This document shows positions 1 through 8,050 of a stretch of DNA of 36,386 bases, one piece after another (the stretch's first letter is position 1; every line of letters starts with the position of its first letter). The notes under the pieces are model-generated. The model was not told where the DNA came from. It saw nothing but the letters and a program-made list of their open reading frames with translations, and did not search any database. A program made the translations under genes and the position numbers. The stretch covers positions 1 through 36,386 of the forward strand of contig JAVBPB010000136.1 of the NCBI GenBank assembly GCA_031549965.1. Reading direction: 5' to 3'. This DNA is from JAVBPB01 sp031549965. Its GTDB lineage: Bacteria; Bacillota; Clostridia; Lachnospirales; Lachnospiraceae.

Positions 1-175
1 GGGCTTATTATACTTTATAATGGCATTATATGCCATGGAAATGAGACAATACCCATTAGGAAGCATTCTTCCTAATGGGTTGTTTATGGCTCATTGGAAT
101 GTTTGGCATATCTGCCATTATAAAGTATAATAAGCCCTCTCCCATGGAGTCGAGAGACTAAAAGCAAAGCGTCCG
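1..175 (+). repeat. Large hairpin repeat, copy 1 (5' end cut by window)
   Basis: First of three copies of a long imperfect-palindrome element (others at 21344-21558 and 21749-21963). Positions 1-25 pair perfectly with 113-137. An apical 13-bp stem with a CATT loop closes near position 74. The internal loops keep the conserved words ATGGAAATGAGAC and GCTCATTGGAATGTT. The right flank (138-175) ends in GCAAAGCGTCCG, as in copy 3. The left 30 or so bases that should pair with this flank lie outside the window. Stem sequences differ from the other copies but stay paired. Orientation is set by the conserved loop words. Whether it is a mobile palindrome or a structured RNA cannot be told from sequence alone. 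Confidence 0.85.
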
Positions 176-194
176 TAGAACAAAAAACCTTAAG

Positions 195-398
195 TTAGCA
201 AGATTGGCAGTGAATAGTAACGCTGAAGGAGGGTAAGGCAAACAATTGGATATATATACACTCATATTCCTCTGAAAAATCTACACCGCCTAAATCAAGG
301 ACATCTTCAACAACTTCATTATACTGAAAGAACTTTTTAAACAACATTTCATGGATCAAAAAAACCCAAGGCAAAGCTCCCCCTGCGCGAACAAACGT
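195..398 (-). pseudogene. Decayed reading frame, unknown origin
   Basis: An open stretch of about 67 codons without a credible start. It reads through residues such as GGALPWVFLIHEM and DLGGVDFSEEYECIYI and ends at TAA 195-197. An in-frame TGA at 399-401 separates it from an upstream ATG at 417-419. No ribosome binding site is visible. The composition looks protein-like, but I do not recognise a family, and it may be the tail of a gene broken by the neighbouring repeat. The 12-base word at 210-221 recurs near the right window edge, which hints at mobile-element debris. The rest of 176-454 shows nothing else I can support. Confidence 0.25.
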
Positions 399-454
399 TC
401 ATACAATAAATTTAACCATCAATACTACAATTTATAGAATAATCCCCCCAACTA

Positions 455-483
455 TTGATAAATAAAAACATAAATACTATAAT
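455..483 (+). promoter_or_regulatory. Sigma-A-type promoter of the MATE gene
   Basis: TTGATA (455-460), a 17-base spacer and TATAAT (478-483). Transcription would begin near 490, just upstream of the AGGAG site at 499-503, giving a very short leader with no room for a riboswitch. Confidence 0.7.
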
Positions 484-512
484 AACATTATCGAGAAAAG
501 GAGATGCTAACC

Positions 513-1862
513 ATGAATACCTCAGAAAAAATACTTAGCGGTAAGATTTCACTGTTCTCCCTTGCATGGCCAATATTTATTCAGCTTTTACTTTCCATGC
601 TAATGGGTAACATGGATTCAATAATGTTAAGCCACTATTCAGACACTTCTGTTGCAGCAGTCGGAAATGCTAACGTTATTATGAGTTTGCTGATTATGAC
701 CTTTAATATTGTTGCAATTGCCACAAACATTATTGTATCCCAATACTTAGGTGCCAAAAAATACGATGACACTTCAAAGATTTACTCTACCTCTTTATTT
801 ACCAATGGAGCTTTTAGCTTAGCATTAAGTCTTATCATAATAATGCTACACAAACCAATATTCAAGCTTATTAATACTCCAAAAGAATTAATGACAGATG
901 CCAGCAATTATTTAGTAATTGTAACCTTATTTATATTTATTGAAGCATGTAACCTTACTTTTAGTGCAATATTTAGAAGTAACGGAATGATGAAAATACC
1001 AATGATGATAGCAATGGGAGCAAACTTACTAAATATTATTGGAAATTATTTGTTTTTGTATGGCGGATTAAAGTTTCTTGATTTAGGTGTGAAAGGGGTT
1101 GCAATATCTACCATTTCAAGCCGAACAATGGCTTTAATAGTGATGTTTATACTTTTCAAAAAAAATATACAAGGTAATATTTCAATAAAATATTTAAGAC
1201 CATTTCCGGTTAATATATTTAAAAAGATATTAACTATTGGTGTTCCTACTGCTGGCGAAAATATTTCATATAATATATCACAGATAATAATTTTATCATT
1301 TGTAAATACCCTTGGTACTGCTGTTGTTTCAGCCAGAATTTACTGCAATATGATGTGTTTCTTCTCTGCATTGTATGCAAGTGCTGTAGCACAAGCCACC
1401 CAGTTAATAGTTGGTTATTACATTGGTGCCAAAAGAGAAGACGATGCATATAAAAGAGTTTTTAAGACTCTTATTCCTGCTATTTTTATCTGCGTATCTA
1501 TAGCAACCATAAATTACTTATTATGTCCATTTACATTTAGGCTCTTTACAAACGATGAAGAAATTATAAAAATATGTCAAAATGTTATGCTTATTAATAT
1601 TTTCCTTGAAATTGGACGTTCAACCAATCTGATTATAATAAGCAGTCTTAAAGCTTCCGGTGATATTAGATTTCCAGTCTATATGGGCATTGCATCTATG
1701 TGGGGAATTGCAGCATTATTTTCTTATGTACTTGGTATCCATTTTGCTCTTGGCCTTACCGGCGTATGGATTGCAATGGCTCTTGACGAGGGCTTTAGAG
1801 CAGTTTTAATGCTGTTTAGATGGAAAAATGGAAAATGGCGTGGCAAAAGTGTTGTAAGTTAA
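513..1862 (+). CDS. MATE family multidrug/cation antiporter
   Basis: A polytopic membrane protein of 449 residues, the usual size for multidrug and toxic compound extrusion transporters, with about twelve hydrophobic segments in two similar halves. The N-terminus (LSGKISLFSLAWPIFIQLLL) and the NMDSIMLSHYSD segment after it are typical of bacterial MATE proteins, where helix 1 leads into a conserved Asp-containing loop. Family members export cationic drugs, dyes or metabolites using a Na+ or H+ gradient; the substrate here is unknown. I start at the ATG at 513 because AGGAG (499-503) is nine bases upstream; an in-frame ATG at 504 touches that site and is unlikely. A good promoter lies just upstream. 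The CmpB-like gene follows after about ten bases and may be co-transcribed. Confidence 0.88.
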   Translation: MNTSEKILSGKISLFSLAWPIFIQLLLSMLMGNMDSIMLSHYSDTSVAAVGNANVIMSLLIMTFNIVAIATNIIVSQYLGAKKYDDTSKIYSTSLFTNGAFSLALSLIIIMLHKPIFKLINTPKELMTDASNYLVIVTLFIFIEACNLTFSAIFRSNGMMKIPMMIAMGANLLNIIGNYLFLYGGLKFLDLGVKGVAISTISSRTMALIVMFILFKKNIQGNISIKYLRPFPVNIFKKILTIGVPTAGENISYNISQIIILSFVNTLGTAVVSARIYCNMMCFFSALYASAVAQATQLIVGYYIGAKREDDAYKRVFKTLIPAIFICVSIATINYLLCPFTFRLFTNDEEIIKICQNVMLINIFLEIGRSTNLIIISSLKASGDIRFPVYMGIASMWGIAALFSYVLGIHFALGLTGVWIAMALDEGFRAVLMLFRWKNGKWRGKSVVS

Positions 1863-1872
1863 GACTTTTCAA

Positions 1873-2319
1873 GTGAATATACTTTTTACTTTTGCACATA
1901 CTATTTTCATGAATAATTGTATACACAAAAATTTTTTATTATGTGGATTATCCGGCTGGTGTATGGAGGTTATGTGGACTGGGATAAATTCTATTGTTAC
2001 TAAGGATCCTGCCCTAAAATGTAATACATCAGTCTGGATGTTTCCAATCTATGGGCTGGCAGCTTTTATATCCCCTATTAGTAAACTATTATCGGGTAAG
2101 AATACTCTCTTTCGAGGAGGTGTGTATATGGCTTGTATTTTTGCTACTGAATATAGTACAGGCTCTGTTCTTAAAAAATTTGGAGTATGCCCGTGGGACT
2201 ATAGTAAAGCCAAGCTTAACGTCCATGGTTTAATTAGATTTGATTATGCACCACTTTGGTTTTTAGCTGGTCTTTTCTTTGAAAAACTTCTTATCAGACA
2301 AATTAAAACTACTTCTTAA
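1873..2319 (+). CDS. CmpB-like putative ABC-transporter type IV membrane protein
   Basis: A small hydrophobic protein of up to 148 residues with about four membrane-spanning segments. The pattern GLSGWCMEVMW near the N-terminus, followed by a C-terminal CPWDYSKAKLNVHGLIRFDY box and a final hydrophobic helix, is the signature I associate with the family Pfam calls putative ABC-transporter type IV (PF06541, CmpB). No member I know of has a proven transport function. The start is uncertain: GTG at 1873 lies ten bases after the MATE stop, and ATG at 1909 would give 136 residues; neither has a convincing ribosome binding site, so translation may be coupled to the MATE gene. A hairpin terminator follows directly. 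Confidence 0.7.
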   Translation: MNILFTFAHTIFMNNCIHKNFLLCGLSGWCMEVMWTGINSIVTKDPALKCNTSVWMFPIYGLAAFISPISKLLSGKNTLFRGGVYMACIFATEYSTGSVLKKFGVCPWDYSKAKLNVHGLIRFDYAPLWFLAGLFFEKLLIRQIKTTS

Positions 2320-2321
2320 AC

Positions 2322-2357
2322 AAAAACAAGCACCCACAAAGGAGTGCTTATTTTTGT
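2322..2357. terminator. Bidirectional terminator between convergent genes
   Basis: AAGCAC (2328-2333) pairs with GTGCTT (2344-2349). An A-rich run lies on the left and ATTTTTGTT on the right, so it can work in both directions. It sits between the CmpB-like gene and the convergent FliD-like gene and touches the latter's stop codon. Confidence 0.7.
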
Positions 2358-3655
2358 TAGAACAAATAATCAATAATGCTTGAAGATGAGTTTGTTAAAT
2401 ATGCGGAAGAATTATAAAAACCACTTGTGGAGGAAGTGTTGCTTACATATTTTTGTGGGTTATAAGCTATTTCATTTGCTTTTTTATTAACCTGAGTACC
2501 AAATGAACCTGTATCATTGAATACTTTTTTTATGTCATCCATTGAAGTGTTCTTAAATTTGTCTTCATTAACTTTTATAGCTCCATCTTTATCTACACTA
2601 AGACCTAATGATTCTAAAGCATATTTATTTGACTTAGCTATTGAAGTCAACTCTTTGTAAGCTTTTTCTGAACTTGTTCCACTTAATGTACTATTAAATT
2701 GAGATACAAAATTTTTAACTAAATTTCTTGCAGATTCATCATCACCTTTGAAGCTAATAGTTGTATTGCCGCTGGTTGCTTTGTTAAGCTCAATTTGAAC
2801 ACCATTTGAAGTTGTAACTTTATTGCTTCTTGATTCAACATCTGCTCCATTATTAACAGAATATATAGCATTTTGAGCTTTGTGAGTTATGTTATTTAAA
2901 CCAAGTTTATCTACTGCTTTACCAGTTGATGAATATGTGTCAGATATTGTAAATACAGTATCATTTCCAGCTTTAGTTTTTCCAGTTTCTTTACTTTCAA
3001 TTGATAAGTAGCTATTACCGTCAACTGTGTTGGCTTTAGCTGTGATTCCAATATCCTTACTATTAATAGCTTCTGCAACCTTCTTTTGTATTGCTAAATT
3101 ATCATCTCCTGATTCAACTTTAAAATCAATTGTATGGGTTTTGTCTCCAACATTAACTTTAAAACTGTAATTACCATTTTCTAATGATTTTTCAGTTGAT
3201 TTTAATTGGTTGCCAATATTTTGCTGTGAAGTTGCCACCTGCTTAATGTTTAGTTCCATGTCTTTTACTGATGAACTTGTTCCATTCTTAATTGTAGCTG
3301 ATTTTATGGCTTGGCTATCAGACGCTTTACCACTGTACTGATTAAGAATTGAATTATTGCCTTTTGTTGTAAGTGCTTCAAGTGATACCTTTAAATCAAG
3401 TCCATCCTGTTTTATGTCTGCTTTTTCCATAGCTTCTTCTTGTTTCTTTTGCAACTGTGCTTTGTAATTTGTTGCTGAAGCTCCTGAAGTTTGCGATAAT
3501 GATTTTGCATAATACTTTGCTTCCAGTTTCGCAGCTGAAGCTCCGGCTGTAAGCTGATATAATGATGAAAGGCTTGAATTTTTAGTGTTACTTGAAGTAT
3601 TCAAACTTGAAAATAGTGTTGATGCTTGATCTGTTGTTATTCCATAATATGACAT
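2357..3655 (-). CDS. FliD-like flagellar cap/hook-associated protein, orphan
   Basis: 432 residues, Ser/Thr/Asn-rich, with no signal peptide and almost no cysteine, as expected of flagellar axial proteins. Residues about 130-245 (KDMELNIKQVATSQQNIGNQ, then a beta-rich stretch with AINSKDIGITAKA) resemble the N-terminal part of the filament cap protein FliD. The C-terminal part (NLVKNFVSQFNSTL, then LGLSVDKDGAIKVNEDKFK) resembles the FliD C-terminal domain. The extreme N-terminus (MSYYGITTDQASTLF) is not the usual FliD start. No other flagellar gene is nearby, so this may be a second cap-like protein or a surface protein built on the same fold. The ribosome binding site is very strong (AAGGAGGA). 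A good promoter lies about 70 bases upstream. Confidence 0.6.
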   Translation of the reverse strand: MSYYGITTDQASTLFSSLNTSSNTKNSSLSSLYQLTAGASAAKLEAKYYAKSLSQTSGASATNYKAQLQKKQEEAMEKADIKQDGLDLKVSLEALTTKGNNSILNQYSGKASDSQAIKSATIKNGTSSSVKDMELNIKQVATSQQNIGNQLKSTEKSLENGNYSFKVNVGDKTHTIDFKVESGDDNLAIQKKVAEAINSKDIGITAKANTVDGNSYLSIESKETGKTKAGNDTVFTISDTYSSTGKAVDKLGLNNITHKAQNAIYSVNNGADVESRSNKVTTSNGVQIELNKATSGNTTISFKGDDESARNLVKNFVSQFNSTLSGTSSEKAYKELTSIAKSNKYALESLGLSVDKDGAIKVNEDKFKNTSMDDIKKVFNDTGSFGTQVNKKANEIAYNPQKYVSNTSSTSGFYNSSAYLTNSSSSIIDYLF

Positions 3656-3723
3656 ATAAATTCCTCCTTCCTCTTATATTTTATACAGATGGATAGTTTT
3701 TGCTACCATTATCTGTTAATATA

Positions 3724-3752
3724 ATTATACATCAAAATATAATATTTTTCAA
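3724..3752 (-). promoter_or_regulatory. Sigma-A-type promoter of the FliD-like gene
   Basis: On the minus strand, TTGAAA (3747-3752), a 17-base spacer and TATAAT (3724-3729). This is a housekeeping-type promoter; I do not see a sigma-D/28 type flagellar promoter. Beyond it, the rest of the AT-rich gap 3656-3932 holds no gene I can support. Confidence 0.65.
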
Positions 3753-3932
3753 TAATTTGTATTTACTTAATTTTATAAATTTGTAAACTAATTATAAACA
3801 TTTAGATTTCATGTTCAAAAATTGTTCTTAAATTGTTCTTATTTTCAACATAGGGAATTCACATTTTGATATTATAATTAATTTATAAGTTGATAGCCAA
3901 TTAGATAAAACTTTTTCATAAATTCCCCCCTC

Positions 3933-3957
3933 AAAAAACACCCATTGGGTGTTTTTT
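3933..3957 (-). terminator. Terminator after bioY
   Basis: AAAAAACACCC, loop ATT, GGGTGTTTTTT: a perfect 11-bp stem just past the bioY stop. It carries a T-run on either strand and can end the minus-strand hydE-bioY transcript. Confidence 0.8.
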
Positions 3958-3978
3958 ATTTTTGATTTAAGACAGCAT

Positions 3979-4527
3979 TTATTTTATAAATATATTAAGT
4001 TTATTTAATCTCATACTAATTTCCTTTCCTAAAATCAAAGCAACTGATAATGAAATTAAGTCTTTTATTATATATGGTATTGAAACTAAAAGTATAGAAG
4101 TTGTTATGTTAATTTTTGTAATAAATGAAAACTGAAGTACTCCTGTTATGTGACATATTGCAAGTCCTATTATACCTAATAGCACTGTTATAATAGTATT
4201 ATTCCATTTATTGGATATACCTATTATATAAGCCATTATTGGAAATCCTATTATAAATCCTCCAGTCTTTCCCAATAATATTCCTATTCCTCCTGTAAAG
4301 TTCGAAAATACAGGTACTCCCATTACTCCAAGAAAAATGTATATGATTAAGGCAATTACGCTTTTTTTATGTCCTAAAACTTTTCCACAAAGTACTACGC
4401 CAAATGTTTGCAATGTTATTGGAATTCCTATTGGTAGGGGAATGGATATTTGTGCCATAACCGCCATAATGGCAGTAAACATTGACACTATTATCATATC
4501 TGTAGTGGATATACTTTTTGCTCTCAT
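3979..4527 (-). CDS. bioY: Biotin ECF transporter substrate-binding protein BioY
   Basis: 182 residues, with five to six hydrophobic helices. BioY is the membrane S-component that binds biotin and works with a shared energy-coupling module (EcfA/A'/T), which is not in this window. The N-terminal MFTAIMAVMAQISIPLP stretch, the PITLQTFGVVLCG box and the GVPVFSNFTGG...LGKTGGFIIGF box are hallmarks of BioY. Its ATG overlaps the stop of the upstream radical SAM gene (ATGA), with AAGGAAG as ribosome binding site inside that gene, so translation is coupled. This pairing makes it likely that the two products share a metabolic context. I found no convincing BirA operator upstream of the pair. Confidence 0.9.
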   Translation of the reverse strand: MRAKSISTTDMIIVSMFTAIMAVMAQISIPLPIGIPITLQTFGVVLCGKVLGHKKSVIALIIYIFLGVMGVPVFSNFTGGIGILLGKTGGFIIGFPIMAYIIGISNKWNNTIITVLLGIIGLAICHITGVLQFSFITKINITTSILLVSIPYIIKDLISLSVALILGKEISMRLNKLNIFIK

Positions 4528-5588
4528 GTTGTACTTCCTTTATTTATTGCATTTATAGATATATAATCCCCTCTTCCATAATCTACAGTGAATCCTGCCG
4601 AAATTATTTTTTTCTCAAGTTTTAATTTTCCTTCTGCGGCTTCTTCACCTGTTGAAATCTTGTTATCATAAAGGGCATATGAACTTCTTACATTAACTGG
4701 TGATAAATTTGGCATAACTACATTTGCACCAGACATAAGTCCCTTTTCTCTTCCATTTTTATCGATTGAACCTAAGGCAGTTGTTGATGGTATTAATCCA
4801 TTTGGAATTAATAACCTGATGATTGCTATTAATTTTAAAGTCAAATTTACATCTCCTGGTTTTTCACTTTCAAATGGTGTATTTTTAGCTGGAATGAAAG
4901 GTCCTATTCCTATCATTTGTGGATTTATTTCTTTTATAAATCTTAAATCATTGATTATATCTTCACTGGTTTGGTAAGGTGAGCCTACCATAAAACCTGT
5001 ACCTACCTGATAGCCTATTTCTTTTAAATAATTTAAGCATTCTTTTCTTGACTTTAGTGTTAGATTATTAGGGTGTAGTTTATTATAATGAATATCATTG
5101 GCAGTCTCATGTCTTAAAAGATATCTGTCAGCTCCTGCATCAAAAAATTTTTTGTAACTTTCAAAAGATTTTTCCCCAATTGATAAAGTCACTGCACATT
5201 CTGATGACTTTATTTTTATTTCTCTTATTATATCTATTATTAAATCATCTGAATAATAGAAATCTTCTCCTCCTTGTAAAACAAAAGTTTTATATCCTAA
5301 ATTAGTACCAATTTCTACACATTCTAAAATTTGCTCTTTTAATAGCCTATATCTGTTAATATTGTTGCTTCTTCTTATTCCACAATAATAACAATCATTT
5401 TTACAATAGTTTGATATTTCAATTAGACCTCTTAAAAAGACTTTCTTTCCATAGTATTTTTCTCTGACACTATTTGCTTTTTGAAATAAGTATTGGTTTG
5501 AATCTTCATCTATATTGGCTAATAATTTTTTGTATTCAGTATTTGTTAAGTCTTTATTTTCTGCCAATTTATCTATTATACTTTTCAT
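4524..5588 (-). CDS. hydE: HydE-like radical SAM protein
   Basis: 354 residues, the normal HydE length. The radical SAM cluster motif is Cys62-x3-Cys66-x2-Cys69 within EISNYCKNDCYYCGIRRSN, the form seen in HydE rather than in biotin synthase. Other HydE-like stretches are VLQGGEDFYY, VGSPYQTSEDI, GIGPFIPAKNTPF, TALGSIDKNGREKGL and GANVVMPNLSP. HydE helps build the H-cluster of [FeFe]-hydrogenases together with HydF and HydG. Neither partner nor a hydrogenase is in the window; the gene is instead coupled to bioY. It could therefore be the genuine maturase encoded apart from its partners, or a HydE paralogue with a role linked to biotin. AAGGAG precedes the ATG by five bases. Confidence 0.8.
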   Translation of the reverse strand: MKSIIDKLAENKDLTNTEYKKLLANIDEDSNQYLFQKANSVREKYYGKKVFLRGLIEISNYCKNDCYYCGIRRSNNINRYRLLKEQILECVEIGTNLGYKTFVLQGGEDFYYSDDLIIDIIREIKIKSSECAVTLSIGEKSFESYKKFFDAGADRYLLRHETANDIHYNKLHPNNLTLKSRKECLNYLKEIGYQVGTGFMVGSPYQTSEDIINDLRFIKEINPQMIGIGPFIPAKNTPFESEKPGDVNLTLKLIAIIRLLIPNGLIPSTTALGSIDKNGREKGLMSGANVVMPNLSPVNVRSSYALYDNKISTGEEAAEGKLKLEKKIISAGFTVDYGRGDYISINAINKGSTT

Positions 5589-5648
5589 GTGTTCTCCTTC
5601 TTTTAGTAGGGTTAGACATTGATTGTTAACGAACTATTTATAATTGTA

Positions 5649-5670
5649 AAGCACTCCTAAAAGAGTGCCT
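5649..5670 (-). terminator. Possible terminator after the Rpn-like gene
   Basis: GCACTC (5651-5656) pairs with GAGTGC (5663-5668). On the minus strand it is followed by a short, interrupted T-rich stretch. It lies just past the Rpn-like stop and upstream of the HydE-like gene. The short stem makes this a weak call. Confidence 0.45.
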
Positions 5671-5676
5671 TCTTGC

Positions 5677-6423
5677 TTAGTTCAGTTGTTTTTCATATTT
5701 ATTAATAAGCTTTATGCTTATTTCTGTTTCAGTTTCTTTTGGAAATTTATCAATGAGTTCTACAATTTCTTTTACATAGTCTTCTTCTACTTCCAAAATA
5801 TCCGCAATAGTTTCTGCATTTAATCCCTTTAGTCTTTTCTTTTTAATTACAGAAATTAACTCTGCTTTTCCCTCTGCTTTTCCCTCTGCTTTCCCTTCTG
5901 CTTTTCCTTCTGCTTTCCCTTCTGCTTTTCCCTCTGCTTTTCCTTCCATTTTTCCTTTTTTCTCGGCTTTCTCAATCTCAGGGCGGAAAAGTTCCAATAC
6001 TTCTTTGGACATTGTCATATCATCTTCCTCCTTTAACACTTTCAATAGTTCATAATTAGCTTTTAGTACTGTGTCTAGTATTGCCTCTTTGTATTCATTT
6101 TTTTCTGCCTCTTTATAATCTTTAATAAGATTATGTAGCATTTCTTTTGATATGCGATTAGTTAACCCTGCTAACCATTTATGTTTTTGATCCAATTCAT
6201 TTAGAATAATAAATTGTATTGGTATTTCTTTATTTTTTAAAAAGTAATAAATTCCATCTGCAAAGATAGTTTTCTTATAATCTCTTTCATCTACTAAGTG
6301 TTTAAACAGATTTTCATTAATTTTACTGCTGACAAATGAAACTGTTATATCATTAAATTTTATTTCATCAATTGTATCTGTACCTGATTTTAGGAGATAA
6401 GCATAAGCCCCATTATATTGCAT
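5677..6423 (-). CDS. Rpn/PD-(D/E)XK-associated protein with EGKA repeats, probably N-terminally truncated
   Basis: 248 residues. The first 100 or so (GAYAYLLKSG, DEIKFNDITVSFVSS, ADGIYYF, IPIQFIIL, WLAGLTNRIS) match the middle part of a clostridial family related to the Rpn/PDDEXK transposase-like proteins. I see no PD-(D/E)XK nuclease motif, and family members usually have more protein before this point, so the 5' part is probably missing. Seven tandem EGKA units (about residues 160-188) form a charged linker, followed by a helical tail with NAETIADILEVEEDYV, a pattern common at the C-terminus of Rpn proteins. The ATG has no clear ribosome binding site. It may be a decaying remnant rather than an active gene. 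Confidence 0.55.
   Translation of the reverse strand: MQYNGAYAYLLKSGTDTIDEIKFNDITVSFVSSKINENLFKHLVDERDYKKTIFADGIYYFLKNKEIPIQFIILNELDQKHKWLAGLTNRISKEMLHNLIKDYKEAEKNEYKEAILDTVLKANYELLKVLKEEDDMTMSKEVLELFRPEIEKAEKKGKMEGKAEGKAEGKAEGKAEGKAEGKAEGKAELISVIKKKRLKGLNAETIADILEVEEDYVKEIVELIDKFPKETETEISIKLINKYEKQLN
5860..5945 (-). repeat. 12-bp coding minisatellite (EGKA)n
   Basis: About seven tandem copies of a 12-base unit, on the plus strand alternating CTCTGCTTTTCC and TTCTGCTTTCCC, each encoding Glu-Gly-Lys-Ala. Unit length and reading phase agree, so gain or loss of units keeps the frame. Such arrays are prone to slippage. Confidence 0.9.
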
Positions 6424-6491
6424 ATATATATTTTACCTTGTTTTTAAGTCAATATCAAGAATTTAATTTTTACATATATATTTATCGGTAG

Positions 6492-6520
6492 TTGAAATTA
6501 AAGTTTTAATGTGCTAAAAT
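6492..6520 (+). promoter_or_regulatory. Sigma-A-type promoter of the DUF815 gene
   Basis: TTGAAA (6492-6497), a 17-base spacer and TAAAAT (6515-6520). It gives a leader of about 98 bases. That leader contains a stretch (6541-6597) resembling sequence at the right edge of the window. Confidence 0.6.
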
Positions 6521-6624
6521 TATTAATACACTTAAGTTGAGGTGACTGAAAAAGTTCCTATGAGGCGTTATATTTTACAAGACTTGCAAAGGCTTTACAA
6601 ACATATAAAAGAAAGAAGGATTTT

Positions 6625-7929
6625 ATGAGAATTAATACAAATCAGCTAATTTTATATAGACCAACCAATGAACATACTTTATTTAATAAAATGGCCTATT
6701 TAATCAATAATTATGATAATGTAACTCTTGATATTCATGAATTGGTTTCAGTTTCCTATGAGTCTATGAATTTGTTAATCAATATTTCTAAAGAGTATAA
6801 TTTTGAAAATAATCTTTGGAAATCTTATTTGGTATATTATTTAGCAACTAATGAAAATCCGTTTAGCATTACTTGTGAAAAGTTTGGAAAAAAGGAAGGA
6901 AGTATTAATGAACTGGCAATACATGATTTTAGTATTTGGCTACAATTATATCACTATGATTTTAGAGAATTAGAAAGATTTTTAAATATTCACTGCTTTA
7001 GTTCAATTACTGAATACGAGGCTGTAGAAAAGTCAGTTAAGGTTTATAATAAAAATGTAAGTGATAAGATAAAACAACTAAATAGCCAATTGTATTTTGC
7101 TGAAACACCACAATTTGTTCTAAATATTATTACAAGTTTTTATAATGATTATGGGGTTGGTATATGGGGATTAAACAAGGCTTTTCGTCTAAAAAATCAT
7201 GGTGATGATTTAGAAATTCTTCCCATACACAATACTGACGATATATACCTATCTGATTTGGTTGGATATGAAATTCAAAAATCAAAGTTAATTGCCAACA
7301 CTGAATCTTTTATTAATGGAAACAGAGCAAATAATTGTCTTCTTTTTGGAGATAGCGGTACTGGCAAATCTTCAAGTATCAAGGCTATTTTAAATGCTTA
7401 CTATGACAAAGGTCTTAGAATGATTGAAATCTATAAACATCAATTTAAAGATTTGCTTACACTTATTGACAAAATCAAGGATAGAAATTATAAGTTTATT
7501 ATCTATATGGATGATCTTTCTTTTGAAGAAAATGAAAGTGAATACAAATATTTAAAGGCTGTAATTGAAGGAGGACTTGAGTCTAAACCAGATAATGTAC
7601 TTATTTATGCTACTTCTAACCGTAGGCATTTAATTAAGGAATCATGGAGTGATCGAGCTATAAGAACTGAGGATATTCATATTTCTGATACTACACAAGA
7701 AAAATTGTCTTTAGTTAACAGATTTGGAATTTCTATTTTGTATACTGCTCCTACACCTAAGGAATATTTAAATATTACTAAGATACTTGCACAAAGATAT
7801 AATATAAGTATTGATGAAGATGTGCTTCAAAAAGAAGCCATGAAATGGGAAATGTATCATGGTGGATTGTCGGGAAGGACTTCCCAGCAGTTTATTAACC
7901 ATTTGATTGGGGAACTTGGGCAAATCTGA
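6625..7929 (+). CDS. DUF815 family AAA+ ATPase
   Basis: 434 residues. The C-terminal half is an AAA+ ATPase: Walker A GDSGTGKS (residues 242-249), Walker B FIIYMDDL (291-298), a sensor-like YATSNRRHL stretch and a final GLSGRTSQQF segment. The SDLVGYEIQKSKLIANTESF stretch just before the ATPase core is typical of DUF815 (PF05673). The N-terminal 200 residues are helical and less conserved. Family members are widespread in Firmicutes; their role is not established, and a chaperone-like or remodelling function is only inferred from the fold. AAGGA precedes the ATG. The gene has its own promoter and terminator, so it appears monocistronic. Confidence 0.85.
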   Translation: MRINTNQLILYRPTNEHTLFNKMAYLINNYDNVTLDIHELVSVSYESMNLLINISKEYNFENNLWKSYLVYYLATNENPFSITCEKFGKKEGSINELAIHDFSIWLQLYHYDFRELERFLNIHCFSSITEYEAVEKSVKVYNKNVSDKIKQLNSQLYFAETPQFVLNIITSFYNDYGVGIWGLNKAFRLKNHGDDLEILPIHNTDDIYLSDLVGYEIQKSKLIANTESFINGNRANNCLLFGDSGTGKSSSIKAILNAYYDKGLRMIEIYKHQFKDLLTLIDKIKDRNYKFIIYMDDLSFEENESEYKYLKAVIEGGLESKPDNVLIYATSNRRHLIKESWSDRAIRTEDIHISDTTQEKLSLVNRFGISILYTAPTPKEYLNITKILAQRYNISIDEDVLQKEAMKWEMYHGGLSGRTSQQFINHLIGELGQI

Positions 7930-7962
7930 TAAATTAACATATTTCCAATTATAAACATTTAA

Positions 7963-8013
7963 AAAAGCCTTGCTTAAAGAATTGAAATTTAAAATCTTTA
8001 AGCAGGGTTTTTT
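7963..8013 (+). terminator. Terminator of the DUF815 gene
   Basis: CCTTGCTTAAAGA pairs with TCTTTAAGCAGGG and is followed by TTTTTT. It is a strong stem with one mismatch, about 35 bases after the stop codon. Confidence 0.85.
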
Positions 8014-8050
8014 ATATACAATTGTTTAGTTTTTTAAATTCTTTAGTGTA

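Noticed and set aside
4524..5588. Biotin synthase BioB instead of HydE
   Set aside because: The cluster motif EISNYCKNDCYYCGI and the GANVVMPNLSP box are HydE-like; the BioB-specific CPEDC motif is absent.
5589..5676. BirA operator upstream of the hydE-bioY pair
   Set aside because: Only one half-site-like TTGTTAAC was found, with no matching partner at the expected distance.
5860..5945. Possible CRISPR-like array
   Set aside because: The 12-base units are contiguous with no spacers and stay in frame as EGKA codons.
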